From positions 12,195 to 76,194 of the forward strand of contig CALJKR010000064.1 of the NCBI GenBank assembly GCA_937974555.1: a DNA stretch of 64,000 nt, written 5' to 3'. Made by a program: the position numbers and the translations under genes. Origin of the DNA: an uncultured Flavobacteriales bacterium (GTDB lineage Bacteria; Bacteroidota; Bacteroidia; Flavobacteriales_D; Sanyastnellaceae). Positions 27,132 through 35,689 of this stretch are shown one piece after another (position 1 is the stretch's first letter; each line of letters opens with the position of its first letter). The notes under the pieces are model-generated. The model searched no databases. It saw nothing but the letters and a program-made list of their open reading frames with translations, and was not told the origin of the DNA.

Positions 27132-27158
27132 AAAAAGCCGCGAAATGCGGCTTTTTTT
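27131..27158 (+). terminator. Rho-independent terminator of ftcD
   Basis: AAAAAGCCGC, loop GAAAT, GCGGCTTTTT plus more T. The 10-bp perfect stem starts at the ftcD stop codon. Confidence 0.92.
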
Positions 27159-27321
27159 GGCTATTTTCTATAAACTTTCGATACATTTTGGATTTATTGA
27201 CATTTTGATAAAAATGAAAAATATCGAAAAAACGCCTATTCTAGAGGGTTTCAGCGGTATGATTTATCTCATGCGTATAAAGTTGAAAAACAAGACAATG
27301 GACAAGTGAAAATCCTTGTTA

Positions 27322-27329
27322 TAGTTTCG
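27322..27329 (+). promoter_or_regulatory. Leaderless-type -7 box of XRE-like gene
   Basis: TAGTTTCG-TCGC-ATG at the end of a 175-nt AT-rich gap (27159-27333). The gap also holds a 31-codon frame (27213-27308) with no support; otherwise nothing is recognised in it. Confidence 0.6.
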
Positions 27330-27333
27330 TCGC

Positions 27334-27675
27334 ATGTCTAATTTACACATCGGTAGTGAAATAAGAAAGCGCGCCAAGAAAAAAGGGATGCGCGCAGATA
27401 CAATGGCAAAGTTGCTTAATGTATCAACCCCAAACGTTTATAAGATTTATGAGCGTGAAAGTATGGATACTGAATTGCTGGCTCGTATTTGTGAAGTATT
27501 GGACTACAATTTCTTCACTTTGTACGCCAAAAATTTCAGAACTGAACTTGAGTCTGATGCTTTGGATTTGTGTCGTCAAGAAAATGTGATGCTTCGTAGT
27601 ATTCTTAAAGAGAAGGACGAAGTGTACAATATGTTGATGAACGGAAAACAATTGGCCGCTAAAAAAGCCAAGTAA
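27334..27675 (+). CDS. Small XRE-like helix-turn-helix protein with C-terminal coiled coil
   Basis: A 113-aa protein. Residues about 5-62 fit a Cro/XRE HTH: EIRKRAKKKGMRADTMAKLL, NVSTPNVYKIYERESMDTELL and ARICEVLDYNFFTLY. Residues about 70-113 form a charged helix (LRSILKEKDEVYNMLMNGKQ), perhaps for dimerisation. Similar small regulators occur throughout Flavobacteriales. The targets are unknown. It has its own leaderless-type promoter and abuts the convergent tadA stop with no gap. Confidence 0.8.
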   Translation: MSNLHIGSEIRKRAKKKGMRADTMAKLLNVSTPNVYKIYERESMDTELLARICEVLDYNFFTLYAKNFRTELESDALDLCRQENVMLRSILKEKDEVYNMLMNGKQLAAKKAK

Positions 27676-28146
27676 TCATCGTTTTCTTTCAAAAAAATCT
27701 CTCAGCAGTTGCTGACACTCTAATTCAAGCACTCCTCCCAAAACTTCGGTTTTGGGATGGACAATGCTTTGGTTATTTTCCTGGTGATTCCCAAATTGGG
27801 AATATCCTCTTTTAAAATCCCAAGCGCCAAAGACGATTCTTCCGATTCGCGTTAGAAAAGCCCCGCCGGCGCACATGACACATGGCTCAAGGGTAACATA
27901 CAGTGTGCATTTTTCCAGGGACTTGCCGTTCAAATATTCTGTTGCAGCGGTATATGCTTGCATTTCAGCATGTGCTGTAGCATCTCTCAAACGTTCCACC
28001 AAGTTGTGTCCTCGGGCAATAATCTGTCCATCGCAAACGATAACACAGCCTATAGGAACTTCTTCCAATCGCTGTGCTTCTAATGCTTCTTTGATGGCCA
28101 TTCGCATGAAGCGAATGTCGATTTCATTTTGATTCGTCTCTACCAC
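27676..28146 (-). CDS. tadA: tRNA-specific adenosine deaminase
   Basis: A 156-aa zinc deaminase that converts A34 to inosine in tRNA-Arg(ACG). The active site is HAEMQAYTAA (His ligand and proton-shuttling Glu) and PCVMCAGG (two Cys ligands), with VPIGCVIV as the opening strand. The start is uncertain: the frame opens with GTG 28146 inside the upstream gene (23 nt overlap), and an ATG at 28107 gives a shorter N-terminus. The longer form fits the usual TadA length. Confidence 0.92.
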   Translation of the reverse strand: MVETNQNEIDIRFMRMAIKEALEAQRLEEVPIGCVIVCDGQIIARGHNLVERLRDATAHAEMQAYTAATEYLNGKSLEKCTLYVTLEPCVMCAGGAFLTRIGRIVFGAWDFKRGYSQFGNHQENNQSIVHPKTEVLGGVLELECQQLLRDFFERKR

Positions 28147-28906
28147 TTTTTCTGTCTTCGGTTAAACTCTTGGTGTATCCTTCATTGAGCTTTTCTGCAC
28201 GAGTGACTATGCTCTCCGGTAGTTGAATGACCTTTAAAATTTCCGTCATTCCATCCGTTTCGGGATGCTCAAGATGGGCCATGATCCATTGTACTTGCTT
28301 CAAATCTGTGGCGTTATCAACGGATAGTTTGTAGCAGTATTCACTTGAATATTGTTTCCAAGCGTGATTTAATTTTTTGTTCTTTTTGATGTATGGCGTG
28401 ACATGCTCTCTTTCGCTGAGCCACTCCGCATTTTCATAAGCTTCAGCCAAGGCACTGAAATAAAAGGCCTCCGCGCAAAATCCATCTTCAGCAAAATGAG
28501 GGGGTTCATTTCCATTGCTGAAATAGTCTACTTTTTGCTCGATCAACTGATCAACTACAAAATCAATGATTTTACCATCTATCAAGGGAGAATCACCACA
28601 TACCCGGACAACGATATCGCTGGGATGGCGCAAAGCGGCATGATAGAAGCGCGATAGGACATCCCACTCACTGCCCGTGTGGCAAGGAATATTGAGCTGG
28701 GCGCATGCATTTACGATGGCTTCATCTTCTTTTAAATCGCTGGTGGCTACCACCACGTGGTTGACCCGGATACTATTTTTTATTCGAGTAATAAGCCAAT
28801 CCAAAATGGTTCGGTTTTCATACAAGGGCATGAGCATCTTTCCAGGCAATCGAGTGGAGCCCATTCGGGCTTGAATGACCAGGGTTACAGTAAGAGGGGT
28901 GCTCAT
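28124..28906 (-). CDS. SpsF-like cytidylyltransferase
   Basis: A 260-aa nucleotidyltransferase of the CMP-sugar/SpsF type. The N-terminus VIQARMGSTRLPGKML is the CTP-binding signature. VVVATSDLKEDEAI, VRVCGDSPLIDGKII and the insertion SEREHVTPYI match spore-coat polysaccharide protein F relatives. Probably activates a sugar acid or similar unit for surface polysaccharide. It overlaps the DUF4910 gene by 4 nt. The SpsF plus DUF4910 pair is often found in polysaccharide or flagellin-type glycan clusters, although no other glycan genes surround it here. Confidence 0.85.
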   Translation of the reverse strand: MSTPLTVTLVIQARMGSTRLPGKMLMPLYENRTILDWLITRIKNSIRVNHVVVATSDLKEDEAIVNACAQLNIPCHTGSEWDVLSRFYHAALRHPSDIVVRVCGDSPLIDGKIIDFVVDQLIEQKVDYFSNGNEPPHFAEDGFCAEAFYFSALAEAYENAEWLSEREHVTPYIKKNKKLNHAWKQYSSEYCYKLSVDNATDLKQVQWIMAHLEHPETDGMTEILKVIQLPESIVTRAEKLNEGYTKSLTEDRKSGRDESK

Positions 28907-30213
28907 ATTGCAATTAATTTCTCGTCCATTAATTTCTTTAAAATGGGCAAATACAGCAATAGACTTTCATTCCTTTTTTCTGCGATTTCAAGAAGGTCTA
29001 AAGTTCCATCGGACCATGAAATGAGATGAAACATTCTATCGATGTCTTGCCTTCTTTTATCATTGGGTTCAATGGAGGAGGGAAGTAAGTTTCTCTTGCC
29101 CATTCTGGGTTCCCCATAGGGTACGAGGCAAGTGGGTGTTACATTGTTTTCCATCACCAAACAACAAGACAAATAAGTGCTGATGGTTTCCGTCATGGCT
29201 TTGAACGAAATAAATGCCTTGTTGTCCAGGGAAGTATGGTATTGGCTGTAGCGGTGATACATGGAGCGAGTGATTGAGCCCATGGGTAAATTGAATCCGG
29301 GAGAGCAATATTGTCTTTCATCACTACCTCCAACAGCAAATGGAATCACTTGATGTGGCAATTGGGCATGTTTCAGGTAGTGCGCTGTTGCTCGCTCTAC
29401 CAAACCTGTCGCATGTTTGGATTGTTTGAAAACATAAGGGGCTTCGTCACCACAGCATGTCATGACATAACCCGCCAACATATTGTTTTTCATGTGTGAA
29501 CCAAAATCGGATAGGTAAGCAATTACCCCAATGGTTTCTGGAGCCATGATAAATCGATAGGTGTATTTGCGATGGGGCATAGCCGCCAATTGTTGGTATA
29601 AAAATGCCATACACAATGGACCACTCAATTCATTGTTGGCCATGCTGGGGTGGCAGAGATAAGTGGACAAAACAATCTCTTGTTGAGATTCGCCAGGTAA
29701 GATACAATGACCAACGGTAACGCTGCCCGGTGCAAGTTGACTTTGAATCACCACCTTGTATTTACCGGTTTTTGGTAGTCGTTGCAATGTGTTAAAGTCT
29801 ATGCAAAAACCCCAGGTCTCCTTGTAATAGGAAGTGATGTATGGAATGGCATCGGGTTGATTTTCGATGGTAAAAAAATGTTGGCTCAATTCGGCCCATT
29901 CTACCTCACCTTCAAAGGGAATGCTATAATTGACAATGTGTAAATTGTTTTTTTTGAAATCGCAAATCTTCTCTCCGTCTGGTGTAAGGATGTAGGCGTC
30001 GGAGATATTCCATTCATTGGGAATCGTCCAATCAAATACCTCCTTCCCGGTAGGGTATTCAATCAATTCCAGCGGTATTAATTCTTGCAATATATGAAAC
30101 GATGATCGTAGACCATTTCCGCTGATGCTGCGGCAAATAGGCCAAAGACGATCGAAGTATTTTTCAATTTCTGTCTCAGAAAGCGGCGTCTGCAATATTT
30201 GGGAGGTTGTCAT
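28903..30213 (-). CDS. DUF4910-type zinc aminopeptidase-like protein
   Basis: A 436-aa protein. Two domains resemble DUF2172/DUF4910 proteins: an N-terminal part with LWPICRSISGNGLR and FDWTIPNEWNISDAYI, and an M28-like peptidase core with CHPSMANNELSGPLC, APETIGVIAYL and GGSDERQYCSPG. It probably acts as a hydrolase on a modified amino-sugar or peptide in glycan metabolism. No biochemical role can be read directly. The start is taken at ATG 30213. It overlaps the kinase gene upstream by 38 nt, a long overlap that may indicate coupling. Confidence 0.82.
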   Translation of the reverse strand: MTTSQILQTPLSETEIEKYFDRLWPICRSISGNGLRSSFHILQELIPLELIEYPTGKEVFDWTIPNEWNISDAYILTPDGEKICDFKKNNLHIVNYSIPFEGEVEWAELSQHFFTIENQPDAIPYITSYYKETWGFCIDFNTLQRLPKTGKYKVVIQSQLAPGSVTVGHCILPGESQQEIVLSTYLCHPSMANNELSGPLCMAFLYQQLAAMPHRKYTYRFIMAPETIGVIAYLSDFGSHMKNNMLAGYVMTCCGDEAPYVFKQSKHATGLVERATAHYLKHAQLPHQVIPFAVGGSDERQYCSPGFNLPMGSITRSMYHRYSQYHTSLDNKAFISFKAMTETISTYLSCCLVMENNVTPTCLVPYGEPRMGKRNLLPSSIEPNDKRRQDIDRMFHLISWSDGTLDLLEIAEKRNESLLLYLPILKKLMDEKLIAI

Positions 30214-30868
30214 GGTCAAGGGCTTTTTTAGGTAATAAAGTAATCCGATGTATCCCAGGATTGTATGATTGTTGAATAAGTTTTTTTATTTCATCGTACC
30301 ACATCTTATTGGCCACAAAATCCACTTGTGTTGTATCCAACATGAGGACAGTCAAATGTGGATGCTGTTGGAAGTATTGCAAGTATTGTGATTGAATATT
30401 GTTCAAGTATTCATCACTGATTTGTTGCTCATACTCTCGTCCTCTTTTCTTTATGTTCTGTTGCAATCGTTCAGTTTGTGCATACAGGTACACAATGAGA
30501 TTGGGCAATGGCATTTGTTGAGCCACCAATTCATACATTTTGTCGAAGAGCTTTTTCTCATCTTCTTGTAAATTATTGGAAGCAAAAATTCGGCACTTGG
30601 CGATGAAATAATCCGAAATGATTTTGGGTTGAAAAAGGTCGGGTTGCCACTCTTTTTTCAGTTGAGAAAATCGTTCTGATAAAAAACTAAGTTCCAATGG
30701 AAAGGCATAACGCTCCGGGGATTCATAGAATTTGGGCAGGAATGGATTATCGGCAAACTCTTCCAATACCAAGTTGGCTTTCCAATCGGCAGCCAGCATT
30801 TGAGAAAGGGAAGTTTTTCCTGACCCGATGTTTCCTTCAATGACCAGATATGAGTAGGGTAGGTTCAT
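30176..30868 (-). CDS. Deoxynucleoside kinase
   Basis: A 230-aa dNK-family kinase that phosphorylates deoxynucleosides for salvage. P-loop IEGNIGSGKTSL, the acidic catalytic residue in NLVLEEFADNPFL, ISDYFIAKCRIFA in the DRS-like region, and the lid KKRGREYEQQIS. FolK is translated immediately upstream with a 4-nt ATGA overlap, a linkage widely conserved in Bacteroidota. Substrate (dA, dG or dC) not predictable. Confidence 0.9.
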   Translation of the reverse strand: MNLPYSYLVIEGNIGSGKTSLSQMLAADWKANLVLEEFADNPFLPKFYESPERYAFPLELSFLSERFSQLKKEWQPDLFQPKIISDYFIAKCRIFASNNLQEDEKKLFDKMYELVAQQMPLPNLIVYLYAQTERLQQNIKKRGREYEQQISDEYLNNIQSQYLQYFQQHPHLTVLMLDTTQVDFVANKMWYDEIKKLIQQSYNPGIHRITLLPKKALDHDNLPNIADAAF

Positions 30869-31356
30869 GCAATTTTCACCGGTACTGGAGCGTCTTTCAA
30901 CTCACTCAAAATGGATTGAATATTTTTTTTAATGATGGGATGCTCAAGTTCTCCTGCAATTTCCGCCAATGGGACCAATACAAAAGATCGCAAATGCAAT
31001 TTGTCATGAGGAACAACAAGAGGTTCTTCTGCAATTTGGCCTTTGTAGAGCAGTAGATCAACGTCCATCTCTCGGTTCAAATAGGCCCCTTCGCTTCGTT
31101 CTCTGCCATAATATTCATCAATCTCCTCAATCTCCCTCTTGATCTGAATCAACGACAAATCAGTCTTAACTCCTAAAACACAATTGTAAAAACTGGGCGT
31201 CCCTTCCGGCATCTCCCAGCCCGGCGTTTCATAAATACTTGACTTTAAAACGATATCGCCAATATTGAAATCTATGAAATCTGTGGTTTCTTCGATCAAT
31301 GCCAAGCGATCTCCTAAATTTCCACCAATACTAAAAAAGACTAAAGAATCCATCAT
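30865..31356 (-). CDS. folK: HPPK, dihydropteridine pyrophosphokinase
   Basis: Transfers pyrophosphate from ATP to 6-hydroxymethyl-dihydropterin (folate synthesis). The core has SIGGNLGDRLALIEE and the signature EIDEYYGRERSEGAYLNREMDVDLLLYKG, followed by VPHDKLHLRSFVLVPLAEIAG. The start is set at ATG 31356 (163 aa). The frame opens earlier at 31440, but that part is not HPPK-like. A TACTTTAG box sits 5 nt upstream. First gene of folK-kinase-DUF4910-spsF-tadA. Confidence 0.94.
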   Translation of the reverse strand: MMDSLVFFSIGGNLGDRLALIEETTDFIDFNIGDIVLKSSIYETPGWEMPEGTPSFYNCVLGVKTDLSLIQIKREIEEIDEYYGRERSEGAYLNREMDVDLLLYKGQIAEEPLVVPHDKLHLRSFVLVPLAEIAGELEHPIIKKNIQSILSELKDAPVPVKIA

Positions 31357-31420
31357 GGCCACTAAAGTAGCACCAAATAGGGAGATTTGGTTATAGATTC
31401 GCTCTCCCAAACTTAAGATT

Positions 31421-33202
31421 ATGTCATTTGGTAAAACCATTTTAGCTTCTTTAATCGGAACATTTTTAGCCTTTGTCGCGGCGTTGATTTTATTTTTTCT
31501 TTTGATGATTGGATTGATTGCATCGTCTTTGGGCGAGAGTGATCAAGCCTTGAAAGAAATGTCTGTATTGCGCATTGCATTGAATCAACCAGTATTGGAG
31601 CGCGGCAATGAAGAATCATTGAATTTTGATTTCAATACGCTCAGCAAAAAGGACAATTTGTATTTGGATTTGTTTAGAAAAGACATGCAGAAGGCCATGA
31701 CTGACGAAAATATCGCGGGCGTGTTGTTGGAAATGGGCGGCATTTCTGGTGCACCAAGTACATTGAAGGAAGTGAGGGACATCATCCAGGAATTCAAGCT
31801 TTCAGGAAAATGGGTGATGGCTTATGGTGAGAATTTGACCCAAGGCGATTACTACGTGGCTTCTTCTGCTCAGCAGATTTTCATGTATCCTACCGGGATG
31901 ATGGATTGGAAAGGACTCAACGGAGAGTCCATGTTCTTTAAGAATATGTTGGATCAACTGGAAATTGAAGCGCAAGTAATCCGAGGCAGAGACAACAAAT
32001 TCAAGAGTGCTGTAGAGCCCTTTATATATGACCATTTATCTGAGCCCAACCGGGAGCAATTGACTTTGATGTTGAATCAAATTTGGGGTCAGATGGTTTC
32101 GGAAATTGCGGAATCAAGACAGATCTCAGTAGAGGTTTTGAATCAAGCTGCCAGTGAATTGACCTTCCTTACCCCCAAGCTGGCTGTAAGCGCCAAAGCT
32201 TTGGATGGATTGAAATATTACGATGAGATTTTGGCAATGGTTAATGAGAAGTTGGGGAAATCATTGACCGATAAAACGCCTTTTGTTCAATATGCCGATT
32301 ATCGCGCGATGAATCAAGAGTTGAATTTGGAATTGGAAGAAGAGGATTATGTGGCGGTGGTATATGCTGTTGGAGAGATACAGCAAGGCAAGGGCAGTGA
32401 CGATGTTATAGGTAGTGATCGCATTGCAGCTGCTTTGCGTAAAGCTCGATTGGATGAGCATGCCAAGGCCGTGGTCCTTCGTGTCAACTCTCCTGGAGGA
32501 AGTGCACTTGCCTCAGATATCATTTGGAGAGAGACAGAAAAAATAAAAATGTCAGGAAAGCCTTTTGTGGTGAGTATGGGAGATTACGCAGCATCGGGAG
32601 GATATTATATTTCAGCCAGTGCGGATCGAATTTTTGCAAATCCACAAACCATCACCGGATCGATAGGTGTATTTGGTATCGTACCCAACTTGAAAAACTT
32701 TTTGGATCATAAATTGGGCATCACCATTGATCGTGTAGAGACCCATCCCCATGCGGATTATTTTTCTGTACTCAAGCCTTTTGACGAGGTAGAAATGGCC
32801 AAAATGAACGAAATGATCATTGGTATTTATGACGATTTCTTGGGTCGCGTTTCTAAGGGAAGAGGAATGACCATTGCTCAAGTGGATAGCATTGCTCGCG
32901 GTAGAGTGTGGACAGGAATGGAAGCCCAAAAGATAGGATTGGTAGATGAATTGGGTGGTTTAAAAGAAGCAATCCAATTTGCGCGTCAGAAAGCAGGATT
33001 GGCTGATGAGGTAAAAATAAAAACCCTTCCTCGGATGGAAGATCCGATCACAGAATTGTTGGGCGGCGTTGCAGAGGCCAAACAAGATATTTTGTTGAAG
33101 GAAATTGCAGGTGAGCACTATCCCGCTTATCGTCAGTTGAGAAACATGGTGGCCAAGCCAGGAGTGTATGCGCGTATGCCATTTGTTTTGGAGGTGAAGT
33201 AA
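31421..33202 (+). CDS. sppA: Signal peptide peptidase SppA, 67K type
   Basis: A 593-aa membrane-anchored serine protease with an N-terminal TM helix (about 8-36). Two tandem SppA domains: the N-domain carries the catalytic Lys in FKSAVEPF (K195) and the C-domain the nucleophile in GDYAASGGYYIS (S392), with VNSPGGSALASD as the oxyanion region. This is the E. coli-like long form. It degrades cleaved signal peptides in the periplasm. TAGATTCG lies 19 nt before the ATG and may be its promoter. Divergent from folK. Confidence 0.94.
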   Translation: MSFGKTILASLIGTFLAFVAALILFFLLMIGLIASSLGESDQALKEMSVLRIALNQPVLERGNEESLNFDFNTLSKKDNLYLDLFRKDMQKAMTDENIAGVLLEMGGISGAPSTLKEVRDIIQEFKLSGKWVMAYGENLTQGDYYVASSAQQIFMYPTGMMDWKGLNGESMFFKNMLDQLEIEAQVIRGRDNKFKSAVEPFIYDHLSEPNREQLTLMLNQIWGQMVSEIAESRQISVEVLNQAASELTFLTPKLAVSAKALDGLKYYDEILAMVNEKLGKSLTDKTPFVQYADYRAMNQELNLELEEEDYVAVVYAVGEIQQGKGSDDVIGSDRIAAALRKARLDEHAKAVVLRVNSPGGSALASDIIWRETEKIKMSGKPFVVSMGDYAASGGYYISASADRIFANPQTITGSIGVFGIVPNLKNFLDHKLGITIDRVETHPHADYFSVLKPFDEVEMAKMNEMIIGIYDDFLGRVSKGRGMTIAQVDSIARGRVWTGMEAQKIGLVDELGGLKEAIQFARQKAGLADEVKIKTLPRMEDPITELLGGVAEAKQDILLKEIAGEHYPAYRQLRNMVAKPGVYARMPFVLEVK

Positions 33203-33742
33203 ATGGAACTGTCAAAAAAGAGCATGGATGATTTGAATCGGAAAGACGTTTCTGAATTCAAAGCCATGCATAAGTTTCCACTGGTGGTCATTTTGGATCA
33301 AGTAAGGAGCGGTTTGAATGTAGGTAGTGTTTTTAGAACAGCAGACGCCTTTGCTTTGGAAGCCGTCATTTGCGTTGGATATACTCCAACTCCCCCACAC
33401 CGCGAAGTTTTAAAGACAGCCTTGGGTTCATGTGACTCTGTCTCCTGGCAATATGCAGAAAACATCGAGACGGCCATCAAGGATTGGAAAGACAAAGGAT
33501 ACCGGATCATGGCATTGGAACAAACCACCGGAAGCCAACCTTTGCAGGAAATGCAATCACCACTTCAACCCACGGTATTGATCTTGGGAAATGAAGTCAC
33601 CGGAGTGAGCGAAGCCGCTTTAAAACTTTGTGATGGATGTTGGGAGATAACTCAATATGGAACCAAACATTCATTGAATGTGGCCGTCAGCGCAGGAATG
33701 GCCATTTATCAGTGGGTTCAGAAATATCACCATGGGCGGTAA
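33203..33742 (+). CDS. TrmH/SpoU-family RNA 2'-O-methyltransferase
   Basis: A 179-aa SPOUT methyltransferase. Motif 1 is RSGLNVGSVFRTADAF, motif 2 ILGNEVTGVSEAAL and motif 3 GTKHSLNVAVSAGMAIY, which form the knotted SAM site. No N-terminal RNA-binding domain, so it is the minimal form. Target (tRNA or rRNA) unknown. Starts directly at the sppA stop with no gap. Confidence 0.92.
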   Translation: MELSKKSMDDLNRKDVSEFKAMHKFPLVVILDQVRSGLNVGSVFRTADAFALEAVICVGYTPTPPHREVLKTALGSCDSVSWQYAENIETAIKDWKDKGYRIMALEQTTGSQPLQEMQSPLQPTVLILGNEVTGVSEAALKLCDGCWEITQYGTKHSLNVAVSAGMAIYQWVQKYHHGR

Positions 33743-33887
33743 GCGAATAGAGAAGTCCAATTTGCCATCTAAAACCTGTCCTGTATGCCAGCGTCCTTTT
33801 GCGTGGCGTAAAAAATGGGAACGAGATTGGGAACAGGTGATTTACTGCAGCGAGCGCTGCAGACGAACAGGAAAAAAGTCTGATTAA
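33732..33887 (+). CDS. DUF2256 small zinc-ribbon protein
   Basis: A 51-aa protein: MGGKRIEKSNLPSKTCPVC, then the FAWRKKWERDWE core and YCSERCR. Four cysteines arranged CPVC...CSERC form a probable zinc ribbon. It matches the small DUF2256 family, whose function is unknown. The start at ATG 33732 overlaps the methyltransferase end by 11 nt. The longer frame upstream is out of phase with any support. Confidence 0.85.
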   Translation: MGGKRIEKSNLPSKTCPVCQRPFAWRKKWERDWEQVIYCSERCRRTGKKSD

Positions 33888-33927
33888 AGTTTTTCATTTG
33901 TTCAGTCTTGCGCAAAGCATTTGGGCT

Positions 33928-33935
33928 TAATTTCG
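33928..33935 (+). promoter_or_regulatory. Promoter of the cytochrome oxidase cluster
   Basis: TTG at 33908-33910, 17-nt spacer, TAATTTCG at 33928, then 8 nt to ATG 33944. The best match in the window to the two-part Bacteroidota promoter. A 4-nt leader is expected. Confidence 0.65.
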
Positions 33936-33943
33936 CACCGACG

Positions 33944-34813
33944 ATGGAAAAATCCTTTTTTAAAGATCTTGCAGTGTTGTTCAAGTTGCGTCTATCCGCA
34001 CTTGTCATCATCAGTTCAGTCACAGGTTACGGTATGGCGGTGGAATCATGGCAAACCCATGAATTGCTTTGCCTAATCATCGGAGGAATTCTTCTGACTG
34101 GGGGAAGTAACGGCATGAATCAAGTGTGGGAGATCGAGTTGGACAAGTTGATGCACAGAACCATGAACAGGCCCCTTCCGCAGGATAGAATGACATTGCG
34201 AATGGCCACTGTACTTTCTGTGCTTGGCGCTGTTTTGGGCGTGGGGATATTGTGGGCAGGATTGAATTTGGCCTGCGGAGTATTGGGCCTTTCCGCATTT
34301 ATTCTTTACGTATTTGTGTACACTCCCATGAAGAGGATATCCAGCATCGCCGTTTTTATTGGCGCGATTCCCGGAGCCATACCTCCCATGATCGGTTATT
34401 TGGCACCCACAGGACATTTTAGTTTGGAGGCAGGCATTTTGTTTGCGGTTCAATTCATGTGGCAGTTTCCCCATTTTTGGGCAATAGCATGGGTTTTACA
34501 AGAAGATTACTCGCGTGCGGGCTACAAACTTCTGCCCTTTGAAGAAGGAAGAACCAAGCAAAGTGCATTTCAAATCTTGATGTATACCTTTTTCTTGATA
34601 CCCGTGGGTATGTTGCCTTGGGTTTTTCCTGTGCTTCAACCAATGATTGGATCGGTGGCCATGTGGATTGCCATCGCAATGGGAGTGATGATGTCTTATT
34701 ATGCAATCAAATTATACCGCAGTTGTGAGATCAAGGATGCAAGAAAATTGATGTTTGCTTCATTTGTTTATCTGCCTGTGGTGCAAATTGCGTACGTAAT
34801 CGATCAGATATAA
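33944..34813 (+). CDS. cyoE: Protohaem IX farnesyltransferase
   Basis: Makes haem O from haem B for the terminal oxidase. A 289-aa UbiA-type membrane prenyltransferase with about nine TM helices. The first Asp-rich-equivalent motif is NQVWEIELDKLMHRTMNRPLP and the second is in IAWVLQEDYSRAGYKLLP. YTPMKRISSIAVFIGAIPGA is characteristic of CyoE/CtaB. Start at ATG 33944. An upstream TTG would place the start inside the promoter. First gene of the oxidase cluster, 4 nt before the first cox3-like gene. Confidence 0.95.
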   Translation: MEKSFFKDLAVLFKLRLSALVIISSVTGYGMAVESWQTHELLCLIIGGILLTGGSNGMNQVWEIELDKLMHRTMNRPLPQDRMTLRMATVLSVLGAVLGVGILWAGLNLACGVLGLSAFILYVFVYTPMKRISSIAVFIGAIPGAIPPMIGYLAPTGHFSLEAGILFAVQFMWQFPHFWAIAWVLQEDYSRAGYKLLPFEEGRTKQSAFQILMYTFFLIPVGMLPWVFPVLQPMIGSVAMWIAIAMGVMMSYYAIKLYRSCEIKDARKLMFASFVYLPVVQIAYVIDQI

Positions 34814-34817
34814 AATT

Positions 34818-35585
34818 ATGAGTGAAAAAGTAGATGTATTTCAGGAAGTAACACCTGATGTAAAGTTAAGAACCAAAAAGATGATGATGTGGTTGATCAT
34901 CTTTGCTGTGGTTATGCTATTTGGCGGAATTACTTCTGCACTGATAGTTTTGAAAGGAAAGATCATGTGGATGCATGTTCAGGTACCCACTGTATTTTGG
35001 GGAAGCATCGCTTCGGTCATCATTTCCAGCATTGCCATGTGGTCTGCTGTAAAGGGACTGCGTGCGGGTGAAATCAAAAAATCAATGATTGCTTTGGCCA
35101 TCACTTTTGCCTTGGGCATTGCTTTCACCATATTTCAAATCTCAGGATGGCAAGGACTATCTGCAAAAGGAATGGGGTATACCCAAACCTTGAATGAGAA
35201 AGGAATGACCGTTACCAAGTGGAACCCACTGGGAAAATTCACAGGTGAGTATGGCACCGATTATTGGATTGAATACAAAGGACAGCCTTTGGTATTGTGG
35301 GAAGGGCAATTTTTTGCCAGTGATGATGCAAATCATATTAAGCCCAAGACCACAGAAGTGATGTCAACCTTTAATGCTTCTGGCGCATTGATCAGCGTAT
35401 TGGTGTACGTACATATTTTGCACTTGGCTTTGGGATTGATTTACATATTGGTAAACCTTAATCGTTTGAGAATAGGAGTGTTATCCAAAGAGAATTGGAT
35501 GAGCCTTTATGCCAATGGGATGTACTGGCATTTTATGGGTATCCTTTGGATTTATTTATTCATGTTTATTTTCTTTATTTACTAG
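34818..35585 (+). CDS. Cytochrome c oxidase subunit III-like protein (first copy)
   Basis: A 255-aa membrane protein of the Cox3/CyoC fold: KKMMMWLIIFAVVMLFGGITSALIV, then five TM segments and a C-terminal ANGMYWHFMGILWIYLFMFIF with the conserved WHF...W pattern. A soluble insert (about 120-180) lies between TM3 and TM4. Bacteroidota caa3-type loci often carry two Cox3-like genes, and this is the shorter one. Begins 4 nt after cyoE. Confidence 0.88.
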   Translation: MSEKVDVFQEVTPDVKLRTKKMMMWLIIFAVVMLFGGITSALIVLKGKIMWMHVQVPTVFWGSIASVIISSIAMWSAVKGLRAGEIKKSMIALAITFALGIAFTIFQISGWQGLSAKGMGYTQTLNEKGMTVTKWNPLGKFTGEYGTDYWIEYKGQPLVLWEGQFFASDDANHIKPKTTEVMSTFNASGALISVLVYVHILHLALGLIYILVNLNRLRIGVLSKENWMSLYANGMYWHFMGILWIYLFMFIFFIY

Positions 35586-35689
35586 GCCCAATAAATTTCA
35601 AAAATCAATTTAGACTGAAATTAAATTTCAATTTCTACTACTGCTTATTTGAGATTTATTGCTATCATTGCAACCGAAAACCATAAACC

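Noticed and set aside
27121..27309. Frame downstream of ftcD, including a 31-codon ATG frame at 27213
   Set aside because: It begins inside the ftcD end/terminator. The short part has no box, no family and a Lys-rich composition expected of AT-rich DNA.
35586..35689. Operator at the 13-bp palindrome GAAATTAAATTTC before the second cox3
   Set aside because: AT-rich sequence makes such palindromes likely by chance; no repeat of it elsewhere in the window.
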